A stretch of DNA of 64,000 nt from contig NZ_JAEQNC010000002.1 of NCBI RefSeq assembly GCF_016722925.1, positions 372,001 to 436,000 of the forward strand. Reading direction: 5' to 3'. The translations under genes were made by a program, and so were the position numbers. Below are positions 1-8,149 of this stretch, piece after piece. The notes beneath the pieces were generated by a model, which ran no database searches, was not told where the DNA came from, and saw only the letters and a list, made by a program, of their open reading frames with translations. The stretch comes from Phytoamicus setariae (GTDB lineage: Bacteria > Pseudomonadota > Alphaproteobacteria > Rhizobiales > Rhizobiaceae). Within the stretch, counting starts at the first letter, position 1, and every line of letters begins with the position of its first letter.

Positions 1-1059
1 ACCGGCCAGTCGTTTGCCGATCCCGATGTTCGTCAGCTCGACCAGTCCGAGGTCGGGCGAATTCTGACGGGCGATCCCCGCGCACTTCGCAATGGTCCCC
101 CTGTTACGGCCATGCTGATCCAGAACACCAACCCGATCAATGTCATCCCCGAGCAGCGGCTGGTAAAGAGCGGCTTCATGCGCGACGACCTGTTCGTTGC
201 CGTCCACGAGCAGTTCATGACCGAGACGGCTGAGATTGCCGATATCGTGCTGCCAGCCACCATGTTCGTCGAGCACGAGGATATCTATCGAGCCGGCGGC
301 CAGAACCACATCACGCCGGGACCGAAACTGGTGGAACCGCCGGATGACGTGCGCACCAATCTCTTTGTCATCGAAGAACTGGCAAAACGTCTCGGCGTGG
401 CAGACATGCCGGGCTTCGGGCTGACGGAGCGCCAGCATATCGAGGCGATCCTGAATGTCGACGGGTTGCCGGATTACGACACGCTGCTGAACGACAAGTG
501 GTTCGACCGCCAGCCGGATTTCGAGACAAGCCATTATCTCAATGGGTTTGCCCATCCCGACAAGAAATTCCGCTTCCGTCCGGACTGGCTGGGCCAGCAG
601 GGCTCGGTACGTCCGCCCGACAACATCGGCGTGCTGGGGCCGGCAGATCAACTGCCGGAATATCCGGATTTCTGCGCCGTGATCGAACTGGCCGACGAGG
701 ATCATCCCTTCCGGCTGGCGACGCCGCCCGCACGCAATTTTCTCAATTCCAGCTTTGCCGAGACCAAAACCTCGCGCGACAAGGAGGGGCGTCCCGAAGT
801 GATGATCTCACCGGTCGATGCCGCACGCAATTCGATCGAGAATGGCGATGTCGTCACCATCGGCAACATCAGGGGCTCTGTCCGCATCCATGCGAAGGTT
901 ACGGATGCGGTCAAGCCTGGCGTGCTGATCGCCGAGGGCATCTGGCCGAACAAGTCCCATCTCGATGGCGAAGGCATCAACGTACTGACGGGGGCCGACA
1001 ACGTCGCGCCGTTCGGTGGCGTCGGCCTGCACGACAATCGCGTCTGGCTGCGCAAATAG
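1..1059 (+). CDS. Molybdopterin-dependent oxidoreductase, C-terminal part (5' end outside window)
   Basis: The frame is open from the first base and ends at TAG 1057-1059, so about 352 residues of a larger enzyme are present. Seen: a segment with ADIVLPATMFVEHED near residue 80, typical of the molybdopterin domain of DMSO-reductase-family oxidoreductases. The last third (PVDAARNSIENGDVV, then GVLIAEGIWPN) matches the molydopterin-dinucleotide binding domain. The family transfers oxygen atoms or electrons with a bis-MGD molybdenum cofactor. The N-terminal Fe-S site and the metal ligand lie outside the window, so the substrate cannot be named. NudK follows 76 bp downstream on the same strand. 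Confidence 0.85.
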   Translation, partial: TGQSFADPDVRQLDQSEVGRILTGDPRALRNGPPVTAMLIQNTNPINVIPEQRLVKSGFMRDDLFVAVHEQFMTETAEIADIVLPATMFVEHEDIYRAGGQNHITPGPKLVEPPDDVRTNLFVIEELAKRLGVADMPGFGLTERQHIEAILNVDGLPDYDTLLNDKWFDRQPDFETSHYLNGFAHPDKKFRFRPDWLGQQGSVRPPDNIGVLGPADQLPEYPDFCAVIELADEDHPFRLATPPARNFLNSSFAETKTSRDKEGRPEVMISPVDAARNSIENGDVVTIGNIRGSVRIHAKVTDAVKPGVLIAEGIWPNKSHLDGEGINVLTGADNVAPFGGVGLHDNRVWLRK

Positions 1060-1135
1060 CACTCGACCCCCGAAGCGTTTCATGCGAACGGAAGCCTTCG
1101 GCCGGGAAAATCCGGGACGTTGAACGGAAGGTCCG

Positions 1136-1726
1136 ATGATGGATGCCAAGCTCGCCCGCAAAGTGGAAATCCGCAAATCCGAGACGCTCCACAAGCGTTT
1201 CGTGCATCTGCAGCGATTGACTGTCGAGCACGAGACGCTGGCTGGCGGTCAACTGACCATCGAACGTGAGGTTCACGACCACGGCAACGCCGCGACTATC
1301 CTGCTCTACGATCCCAGCCGCAAGTCAGTTATTCTTGTTCGTCAGTTGCGTGTCGCGCCGATCCTGAATGGCGACAACGGGTTCCTGATCGAGACGCCGG
1401 CGGGGTTGCTCGATGGCGACGATCCGCTGAGTGCCATCATCCGCGAGGCGATGGAGGAAACCGGCTATCGCATCGACCGCGCCGAATATCTGTTCGATGC
1501 CTACATGTCGCCGGGTGCCCTGACCGAACGCGTCAGCTATTTCGCCGCCGAGATCGATGCGACTGCCAGAACCGGCAAGGGCGGGGGACTTGACGAGGAA
1601 GGCGAGGATATCGAAGTTCTCGAGTTCGGGCTTGCCGAGGCGTTCCATATGATCTCGACCGGCAAGATCTGCGATGCCAAGACGATCATGCTGCTGCAAT
1701 GGGCTGCGATGAAATACGGCCTCTGA
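1136..1726 (+). CDS. nudK: NudK-like Nudix hydrolase (GDP-mannose/ADP-ribose pyrophosphatase family)
   Basis: The product has 196 residues, close to E. coli NudK. The Nudix helix reads AGLLDGDDPLSAIIREAMEE followed by TGY. An Asp replaces the first Glu of the standard box, and the rest agrees with the NudK variant, as do the flanking EVHDHGNAATILLYD and YMSPGALTE segments. The family hydrolyses nucleoside diphosphate sugars such as GDP-mannose to NMP plus sugar phosphate. The start at 1136 follows a GGAAGG stretch. A second ATG lies immediately after it at 1139. The gene converges with the omptin gene, with only 10 bp between the stop codons. Substrate preference is inferred from family resemblance. 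Confidence 0.85.
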   Translation: MMDAKLARKVEIRKSETLHKRFVHLQRLTVEHETLAGGQLTIEREVHDHGNAATILLYDPSRKSVILVRQLRVAPILNGDNGFLIETPAGLLDGDDPLSAIIREAMEETGYRIDRAEYLFDAYMSPGALTERVSYFAAEIDATARTGKGGGLDEEGEDIEVLEFGLAEAFHMISTGKICDAKTIMLLQWAAMKYGL

Positions 1727-1736
1727 CGGGTTCCGC

Positions 1737-2672
1737 TCAAAAAGCTGCCTTGAGCCCTATGGATACGGTCATCGCGCGGAAATCACCGCCCGCGCCGTCG
1801 TCGAACCAGCTTTCTCTGCCATTGTTCTTGTTGACGACCCGCGTGTCTGCGCGCGCGCTGAACATCTTGTCGAACGAGCCGCTGACGAAGAGCAGCATAC
1901 TGTCGCGTAGCGCATACTCCGCCGAAGCGCTTACTGAGACTGCCGGCTTGGTGAAATAGTAGTCGTAGAAACGCAGGTCGCGCATCCAGTGGTCGTCCGT
2001 ACCGTATGCATCCACCGCCACGCCTGCCTGAAGCGAGCCCGCGAAGGTCCAGGCGCCCTCGGTGTGGCTGAGATTGGCGCCGAGATAGGGGACAGGCCAG
2101 GCCTGGCGGTATGAAATCCCTTTCTCGTCGTCGGGAAAATTGCCCCGGTCGTCGCGAAATCCGCTTGTCGAATAGACATAGGACCCGCCCCACGCCGCCC
2201 ACTTCACGTCGGTGTATTTGAAGCCGGCACCGAGCGAGATATCCGTTCCCTCATGCGAAAGAAGTTCCCGACCGACCTCGACCCCACCGACCAGATAGTG
2301 ATTGAGGCGCGTGTCGGGATGCAGCGAGCGGTGCGACCACGGCTGGCCGGCCGCCATCCAGTCGAAATCCGCCATGTGGCCGTTGCCGTCGAGGCCGATC
2401 GTCGCGCGGGCATTGAGATACCAGTCCTTCGGAAGTTCCAGCTTGAGATCGCCGGTGAAGGTGCTGACATATTTGCTGTTCCATTTCAGCTGCGAGACCT
2501 TGGTCGAGCCCTCCCAGACGAACTCGTTGGCTTTCAGGGAGGTCAGCCCGTAGCTGCCCGAAATACTGACTGTGCCATCCGCGGATTGGGCCTCCATGTC
2601 GGCGGCAAGAACGCATTGCCCGCCTGCGATCAGCATCCCGATCGCCGCCGCTGTCCGTAACTGCAAGCCCAT
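1737..2672 (-). CDS. Omptin-family outer-membrane aspartyl protease
   Basis: The 311-residue product has an N-terminal signal peptide (about residues 1-24, ending VLAA) and alternating beta-strand sequence typical of a 10-strand barrel, ending with Phe as outer-membrane proteins do. The omptin catalytic elements are visible: the Asp pair in MADFDW (about D102/D104) and the Asp-His pair in GTDDHWMRDL (about D226/H228). Known omptins (OmpT, Pla) cleave between basic residues at the cell surface and usually need LPS. A GGGGG ribosome site precedes the start. Omptins are best known from enterobacteria but also occur in rhizobia. The substrate is unknown; candidates are antimicrobial peptides or surface proteins. 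Confidence 0.85.
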   Translation of the reverse strand: MGLQLRTAAAIGMLIAGGQCVLAADMEAQSADGTVSISGSYGLTSLKANEFVWEGSTKVSQLKWNSKYVSTFTGDLKLELPKDWYLNARATIGLDGNGHMADFDWMAAGQPWSHRSLHPDTRLNHYLVGGVEVGRELLSHEGTDISLGAGFKYTDVKWAAWGGSYVYSTSGFRDDRGNFPDDEKGISYRQAWPVPYLGANLSHTEGAWTFAGSLQAGVAVDAYGTDDHWMRDLRFYDYYFTKPAVSVSASAEYALRDSMLLFVSGSFDKMFSARADTRVVNKNNGRESWFDDGAGGDFRAMTVSIGLKAAF

Positions 2673-2724
2673 TGCGAATCCCCCATCTCGCGCTGAGGCA
2701 GGATACGGGAGCGAATTGCCATGT

Positions 2725-3552
2725 TCAATGCGTGCTGGCAGCCAGTTCCGCTGCCGTTACAAGGCTCGCGTAAGCTGCCGACGCCGACAGGCGAACCATG
2801 GGGGTTCCGCGATCCAGCCGCGTGCCGATGGAAAGCCCGGTGACGCTGCAATTGCCGGATTTCTTGCGGATCGCCGCGCAGGTGTCGGCGACATCCTGAT
2901 AGATGCGCTGGCGCTGGCGCGCCGCATTTTCGAAATAGATGCGCTGACGGGTTGCCGCCTTGCCGGGGCTCGATTTGCTGATGATGAATTCGTACCGGGC
3001 AGCGGGATCGGATTTGCCGAACGGATTGATCTCTGCAAAAGCGAGCTGCAGCTGATATTCATACACCTGCTTGCCCGCGGGCTTGCCGGTTGCCGACATG
3101 ACCGTGCATTGCGTGGCGAGCGTGCCGATCAGCAATGCGCATTCGGACTCGCCCATGGCCTGAATATTCTCGGCGGCGCGATTGAGCAGGTCGTCCTCGG
3201 TGATCTTGTTGCCCTTCTTCGGCTTGAGGTCGCCCAGCGGCATCTGCACGGTCACGACCACCCGCCGTTCCGGGACCAATTCGGCGTGCTTTGCAAGCAG
3301 CCGGTAGGCAAACTGATTGGATGGGCTTTTTAGGCTTTCCGGGTCGACACGGTCGTCGAGGGCCGATGCTTGCGCCTTCCATACCCGTTCCTTGACGGCA
3401 AGATCGTTGCCCAGCATCGCAAGGTTGACTGCGTTATAGATCTGCAGGCCCACGAGCAGGCTGAACGGTATCAGGACCATGACCAGCAAGGCGAGAAGGA
3501 AGCGCTGCTGCCCCTTCGTCAGCGACGAAAAATACGCAAAGAGTTGTTTCAT
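2725..3552 (-). CDS. Unknown membrane-anchored protein
   Basis: Not recognised. The 275-residue product has one strong membrane segment near the N-terminus (about residues 17-37, LLALLVMVLIPFSLLVG), after a basic start (MKQLFAYFSSLTKGQQR). The remainder is soluble and probably periplasmic. It contains four Cys residues at about 138, 148, 224 and 233 that could form disulfides in the periplasm. It lies 52 bp upstream of the omptin gene on the same strand, so co-transcription is possible. Nothing in the sequence suggests an enzyme. Confidence 0.7.
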   Translation of the reverse strand: MKQLFAYFSSLTKGQQRFLLALLVMVLIPFSLLVGLQIYNAVNLAMLGNDLAVKERVWKAQASALDDRVDPESLKSPSNQFAYRLLAKHAELVPERRVVVTVQMPLGDLKPKKGNKITEDDLLNRAAENIQAMGESECALLIGTLATQCTVMSATGKPAGKQVYEYQLQLAFAEINPFGKSDPAARYEFIISKSSPGKAATRQRIYFENAARQRQRIYQDVADTCAAIRKKSGNCSVTGLSIGTRLDRGTPMVRLSASAAYASLVTAAELAASTH

Positions 3553-3742
3553 GACCCGCCATCTGGATATTGCCCCGCCACTGAGCAGTGCGTGCCCTTA
3601 AGGTGACCTTAACAGTCTGCCCCACAACAGCAACGAGGACCGGATGTTCCGATTCCTGCTTGCCGGATGGCTTGCGATTTACCGAGAAATTTAATGTTCC
3701 GTCCCATTTTGAGACAGGCTGCAGCAATCTGTATGGCCGGGA

Positions 3743-4090
3743 TCAAACGCCGTCCGGCGGCGCAAAGAAGCAATTCACATGATATTCGGTTGGATGGAGG
3801 CAAATATGAAAGTTGCCGTCGCCGGACGGGATCTCGCTGCCATACGGGATGAGGAACCGATGCGCCCTGGTGGCCAGCCTGTGGTCACCCGGTTTGAGAA
3901 ATATTGAAAACCCGAGAGTGCCTTTTCTGACGTCATCTCCCGGGATGCGCTGGCAATCTCCACCGAGATTGCTAGCCCTGCAACAGGCGGGCGGATATGT
4001 CCATCCGCTATCGGTTTGATGTGCGGTGCTGGCAAACGACAGATCGAGAAAGATCGCCGCGGCGATTGGCAAAGCTGACAGATGGGGCAT
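3743..4090 (-). CDS. Small exported protein of unknown function
   Basis: The 115-residue product starts with a short hydrophobic stretch (PIAAAIFLDLSFASTAHQ) that looks like a signal peptide. The mature part is Cys- and His-containing: WTYPPACC, GDCQRIPGDDV, and near the end FHICLHPTEYHVNCFF. These paired Cys and the mixed His/Cys suggest disulfides or metal binding in the periplasm. I recognise the pattern as a small exported family common in Rhizobiales without a known role. No operon partner is evident; the omptin group lies 190 bp further along and purN starts 105 bp upstream. Confidence 0.65.
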   Translation of the reverse strand: MPHLSALPIAAAIFLDLSFASTAHQTDSGWTYPPACCRASNLGGDCQRIPGDDVRKGTLGFSIFLKPGDHRLATRAHRFLIPYGSEIPSGDGNFHICLHPTEYHVNCFFAPPDGV

Positions 4091-4195
4091 GGGATGGCTC
4101 CGATCGTATTTGTCGATCTCTGCTATCCCGCAATTCTACGCCTCTTCGCTTCTCGGGGTAATCAGAAATTGCCCGCAGGGCGTTATCTGCGGCGA

Positions 4196-4810
4196 TCAGC
4201 CGAATGATATGACGCGTGCGGTATCATCGGTCGCCAGTATCCCTCCGGCAACCTTTTTGAGGGCGTCGCGGTATATCCGGTGCTCGGCGGTCAGCACGCG
4301 TGCGGCGAGCGTATCGGATGTGTCGCCGTCGAGGATCGGTATTGCGGCCTGCGCGATGATCGGGCCTTCGTCCATCCCTTCTGTTACGTAGTGCACGGTA
4401 CAGCCGGCCACTTTCATGCCAGCTTCGATGGCCCGCTGATGGGTGTGCAGGCCGCGGAACAACGGCAACAGCGATGGGTGGATGTTGACGATGCGGTTTT
4501 CGTAGGCAGAGATGAATTTGCCGGTAAGCAGCCGCATATAGCCTGCGAGGCAGAGGAAATCCGGCTGCAGACCAGCGAGGAATTCGAGGATGGCGGATTC
4601 GTGTGCCTCCTTGGAGTCATAGTCCTTGCGTTCGAACGCGGCAGTACGAATGCCCCGGGCCTCTGCCTTGGCGAGGCCACCCGCATCCTTCTTGTCGGAA
4701 ATGACGGCGACAAACTCGACGGGGTAGGCGGGATCCTTTGCTGCCTCGATCAGAGCCAGCATGTTGGATCCGCCGCCCGAAATGAAAATCGCCGCCTTCT
4801 TCTTCATCAT
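4196..4810 (-). CDS. purN: Phosphoribosylglycinamide formyltransferase
   Basis: PurN (GART) transfers a formyl group from 10-formyl-THF to GAR, the third step of purine synthesis. The 204 residues match the family length. Seen: the phosphate loop SGGGSNM (about residues 11-17), the catalytic Asn-His-Asp set in [10 protein letters not shown] and the C-terminal half ([14 protein letters not shown]), and a folate-site HTHQRAI. The ATG shares four bases with the stop of purM (ATGA, 4807-4810), which implies translational coupling in a purM-purN operon. Confidence 0.97.
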   Translation of the reverse strand: MMKKKAAIFISGGGSNMLALIEAAKDPAYPVEFVAVISDKKDAGGLAKAEARGIRTAAFERKDYDSKEAHESAILEFLAGLQPDFLCLAGYMRLLTGKFISAYENRIVNIHPSLLPLFRGLHTHQRAIEAGMKVAGCTVHYVTEGMDEGPIIAQAAIPILDGDTSDTLAARVLTAEHRIYRDALKKVAGGILATDDTARVISFG

Positions 4811-5880
4811 AGGGCGAGCTGGCCCTTGTAGATGACGCCGGCCGCGCCCTCGGCACGAGCGACCATTCGGCCGAGCGTTACAACGGTCTCGCCTTCGGCT
4901 GTGAGCGCGTCAGCGACGAGCCCGGCCTTGTCGGCATCAACGACAACGATCATACCGACGCCGCAATTGAAGGTGCGCAGCATTTCCTTTTCCGCGACTC
5001 CACCGGTGGAAGCCAGCCAGCGGAACACGGGCTTGAGCGGGATTGCGGCCAGATCGACCTCTGCGGCGAGCGTCTTCGGCAGCACGCGTGGAATGTTTTC
5101 AGGAAAGCCGCCGCCGGTGATGTGGGCGAGCGCCTTGATCGCGCCCGTCTCGCGGATGGCCTTCAGCAGCGGCTTGACGTAGATCCGGGTCGGTTCGAGC
5201 AACGCTTCCGCGAGAGACTTGTCCGCATCGAAGGGGGCTTTCGCATCCCAGCCGAGGCCGGAAAGTTCGACGATCTTGCGGACCAGCGAATAGCCGTTGG
5301 AATGTACGCCGGAGGAGGCCAGCCCGAGGATGACGTCACCCTCGTTGATATCGCCGGCAGGCAGCAACTGGCCGCGTTCGGCCGCACCGACGGCAAAACC
5401 CGCCAGATCGTAGTCGCCATCGCGATACATGCCTGGCATTTCGGCGGTCTCGCCGCCGATCAGTGCGCAGCCCGCCTGACGGCAGCCTTCGGCGATGCCT
5501 GCGACGATCTCGGCGCCCTGGTCCGGGTCGAGCTTGCCGGTGGCGAAATAATCGAGGAAGAGCAGCGGCTCTGCGGCCTGCACGACAAGATCGTTGACGC
5601 ACATCGCTACAAGGTCGATGCCCACGGTGTCATGCTTGCCCGCATCGATAGCGACCTTCAGCTTGGTGCCGACGCCGTCATTGGCGGCAACCAGGATCGG
5701 GTCCTTGAAGCCAGCGGCCTTGAGGTCGAACAGGCCGCCAAAACCGCCGATCTCGACATCTGCGCCGGGCCGGCGCGTCGAGCGCACATGTGGCTTGATC
5801 TTCTCGACCATCAGGTTGCCGGCATCGATATCGACGCCTGCATCGCTGTAGGTCAGGCCGTTTTTCTTCGCGTCGGTCAT
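4807..5880 (-). CDS. purM: Phosphoribosylformylglycinamidine cyclo-ligase (AIR synthetase)
   Basis: PurM closes the imidazole ring: FGAM plus ATP gives AIR, step five of purine synthesis. The 357 residues include the Gly-rich ATP-binding segments ([50 protein letters not shown]), all typical of the PurM/PurL fold. I place the start at 5880 ([11 protein letters not shown]) rather than at an in-frame ATG 45 bases upstream, because a GGAG site lies just before it and the family starts here. The purN start overlaps the stop. Confidence 0.97.
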   Translation of the reverse strand: MTDAKKNGLTYSDAGVDIDAGNLMVEKIKPHVRSTRRPGADVEIGGFGGLFDLKAAGFKDPILVAANDGVGTKLKVAIDAGKHDTVGIDLVAMCVNDLVVQAAEPLLFLDYFATGKLDPDQGAEIVAGIAEGCRQAGCALIGGETAEMPGMYRDGDYDLAGFAVGAAERGQLLPAGDINEGDVILGLASSGVHSNGYSLVRKIVELSGLGWDAKAPFDADKSLAEALLEPTRIYVKPLLKAIRETGAIKALAHITGGGFPENIPRVLPKTLAAEVDLAAIPLKPVFRWLASTGGVAEKEMLRTFNCGVGMIVVVDADKAGLVADALTAEGETVVTLGRMVARAEGAAGVIYKGQLAL

Positions 5881-6236
5881 CGCGGGTCTCCGGTGGGATA
5901 GATCTTGTTTCTCGCGCAATGGCATGATGCGACCGAGGTTTCAAGCATTCGATGTGCCAATCCAGATGAAATCGGCAGTTCTCGGGCCTGTAACACGCAG
6001 AACCATATCGGTAATTGCATCGACAAGCGCGTCGCACCTTTGTGTCCGCACGCCAATTGGACCGGTGGATCACACTTCTCGTCGATGTTACAGGCCAACC
6101 ATGGGATCGAATGTGTGCAATTTCTAATCGCTTTTCCGACCATTCATACCCGTTATCCCCAGCCCCCTCGACCTTGACCCATCCGCCTCATCACCGTATT
6201 GCCTACGGGACCCATTTTTAGCGAGCGGAAGTACCC
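5881..6236. other. Divergent intergenic region purM / AI-2E permease, no gene seen
   Basis: This 356-base stretch separates the purM-purN operon (leftward) from the AI-2E permease-hdaA genes (rightward) and must hold both promoters. I found no convincing -35/-10 pair, riboswitch or repeat, and no small ORF with a credible ribosome site. Confidence 0.6.
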
Positions 6237-7364
6237 ATGATCTCCCACATCACAGGCCAGAGCCTACGTCGGCAGGTCTTCTTCTGGTTGGTCGTACTGG
6301 CGTTGTTCATCGCCTTCCTGATGCTGTTTTCGACGATCCTGCTGCCCTTCGTGGCCGGGATGGCGCTGGCCTATTTCCTCGATCCGGTCGCCGACCGGCT
6401 GGAGAGCTGGGGCCTGTCGCGCATGGCAGCGACCGCGGTTATCCTGTTGTCCTTTATCGTCCTGCTGATCCTGGGGCTGCTGATCATCATTCCGCTTCTT
6501 GCGAGTCAGGCGGTGGATTTCGCCGAGAAGGTGCCGGGCTACATTACGTCTATGCAGCTGATCGTCAGTGATGCAAATTCGAACTACATGCCGACTTGGC
6601 TCAAGGGCCAGATGGGTACGCTGAAAGAAAATCTCGCCAAGTATGTCGGTGAGGGCGCAAGCTTCATCGCCGGGCTATTCGTGCAGATCTGGGCGTCCGG
6701 CAAGGCGCTTGTCGATGTTCTGTCGCTCCTCGTCATCACACCGGTCGTCGCCTTCTATCTCCTGCTCGACTGGGACAACATGATTGCCAAGCTCGACAGC
6801 TGGGTGCCGCGCGACTGGTTGCATGTGGTCCGCAGGCTTGCCGGCGAGATGGACGACGCCATCGCCGGTTTCGTGCGCGGGCAGGGTACTATCTGCCTGA
6901 TCCTGGCGATCTTCTATGGTGGCAGCCTGTCATTGGTGGGGCTGAATTTCGGCCTGCTGATCGGTATCGTCTCCGGGCTCGTCTCGTTCATTCCGTATCT
7001 CGGATCGCTGCTCGGACTGGTGCTGTCCGTTGGCGTAGCGCTCGTTCAATTCTGGCCGGATTATCCGTGGGTTATCCTGATCGGCGGAATCTTTTTCTTC
7101 GGTCAGGTGGTCGATGGATATGTGCTGCAGCCGAAACTGATCGGCGAGAAGGTCGGATTGCATCCGGTTTGGCTGATGTTCTCGCTGCTTGCCTTCGGCG
7201 CATTGTTCGGTTTCGTCGGGCTGATGGTGGCTGTGCCGGCCTCCGCCTCCATCGGAGTGCTGGTTCGCTATGCTATTTCCCGCTATCTTGAAAGCGATCT
7301 GTATCATGGCGAGGCGGACAGGATCGCGCCCGCCAAGGAAGCTGCATTGACAGCTGAGAAATGA
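6237..7364 (+). CDS. AI-2E/PerM family permease
   Basis: The 375-residue integral membrane protein has the layout of the AI-2E transporter (PerM/TqsA) family: three N-terminal membrane segments, a central soluble region (about residues 90-150), then a cluster of C-terminal segments. The family signature is visible in ISGLVSFIPYLGSLLG-like sequence (here GIVSGLVSFIPYLGSLLGL, about residues 241-259). Members have been linked to AI-2 export, Na+/H+ antiport or stress, so the substrate is open. The gene lies one base upstream of hdaA and is probably co-transcribed with it. Confidence 0.88.
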   Translation: MISHITGQSLRRQVFFWLVVLALFIAFLMLFSTILLPFVAGMALAYFLDPVADRLESWGLSRMAATAVILLSFIVLLILGLLIIIPLLASQAVDFAEKVPGYITSMQLIVSDANSNYMPTWLKGQMGTLKENLAKYVGEGASFIAGLFVQIWASGKALVDVLSLLVITPVVAFYLLLDWDNMIAKLDSWVPRDWLHVVRRLAGEMDDAIAGFVRGQGTICLILAIFYGGSLSLVGLNFGLLIGIVSGLVSFIPYLGSLLGLVLSVGVALVQFWPDYPWVILIGGIFFFGQVVDGYVLQPKLIGEKVGLHPVWLMFSLLAFGALFGFVGLMVAVPASASIGVLVRYAISRYLESDLYHGEADRIAPAKEAALTAEK

Positions 7365-7365
7365 C

Positions 7366-8064
7366 ATGAGCCTGACAGATAGAAAGACACCTCGCGCGCA
7401 GCAACTGCCGCTTTCCTTCGGCCACGAGCCGGCGACCGGTCGCGACGATCTGGTTATTTCCGACCCGGTCAGCGCCGCCGCCTCGATCGTGGACCGCTGG
7501 CCAGACTGGCCGTCGCCGGTCGTCATCATCACCGGCCCGCCGGGATCTGGAAAGAGCCACCTCGCCGAAGTCTGGCGCAGGGCGAGCGCGGCAGCGCAAA
7601 TCATGGATGGCGGCAGCGCTGATCCGGTGTTGCTCGCCGAACAGGGGGCGGTGCTGCTTGAGGATGCCGACCGCTCGGCGTTGGACGAGACGACGCTTTT
7701 CCACGTCATCAATGCCGTAAAAAGCCATGGCACCAGCCTGATGATCACCGCGCGCGCCTGGCCCTCGGCCTGGAACGTGAGGTTGCCCGATCTCGCCTCG
7801 CGTCTGAAGGCGGCGACCGTGGTGGAAATCGGGGCGCCCGACGATGCGCTGCTTACACAGATCCTCTTCAAGCTTTTTGCCGATCGGCAATTGTTGATCG
7901 ACGAGAAGCTCGCGGCCTATATCGTCAGCCGGATGGAGCGTTCGCTCGATGCCGCCCAACAGATCGTCGATCGGCTCGACCGGCTTGCGCTCGCTCGCGG
8001 TGTCAAGATCAGCCGCACGCTGGCGGGCGAGATCCTCAACGAAATGAGCGCCGATGGTTGCTGA
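7366..8064 (+). CDS. hdaA: DnaA-homologous regulator of replication initiation (Hda)
   Basis: HdaA promotes hydrolysis of DnaA-bound ATP after initiation, together with the sliding clamp. The 232 residues are DnaA AAA+ domain-like but lack the DNA-binding domain. Seen: a clamp-binding motif QLPLSF at residues 13-18; a Walker A GPPGSGKS at about 57-64; and a Walker B-like LLEDADR at about 100-106. The N-terminal clamp motif separates it from ordinary DnaA paralogues. It follows the permease by one base. The ppk gene with its own Pho-box-like control lies 85 bp downstream. Confidence 0.9.
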   Translation: MSLTDRKTPRAQQLPLSFGHEPATGRDDLVISDPVSAAASIVDRWPDWPSPVVIITGPPGSGKSHLAEVWRRASAAAQIMDGGSADPVLLAEQGAVLLEDADRSALDETTLFHVINAVKSHGTSLMITARAWPSAWNVRLPDLASRLKAATVVEIGAPDDALLTQILFKLFADRQLLIDEKLAAYIVSRMERSLDAAQQIVDRLDRLALARGVKISRTLAGEILNEMSADGC

Positions 8065-8071
8065 TGCTTGA

Positions 8072-8100
8072 CTGTCATCGAACTGTCGTCATTCTGTAAT
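8072..8100 (+). promoter_or_regulatory. Pho-box-like array upstream of ppk
   Basis: Three direct repeats at an exact 11-bp period: CTGTCAT (8072), CTGTCGT (8083), CTGTAAT (8094), separated by 4-bp A/T-leaning spacers. This is the arrangement of PhoB binding sites, for which CTGTCAT-N4-CTGTCAT is the alphaproteobacterial form. A possible -10 (CATACAT, about 8123-8129) sits about 22 bp beyond the last repeat, as expected for PhoB-activated promoters, and would start transcription shortly before the ppk ATG at 8150. Confidence 0.75.
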
Positions 8101-8149
8101 AGTCACCCACCAAAAGTTAGTGACATACATTTTCAGACGGATCAGCAGC

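Noticed and set aside
498-1139. 213-codon frame overlapping the molybdopterin enzyme
   Set aside because: Overlaps a clear conserved coding frame on the same strand.
8120-8149. GTG 8120 as the ppk start
   Set aside because: It lies too close to or upstream of the expected transcription start from the Pho-box array, and the added residues are not family-like.
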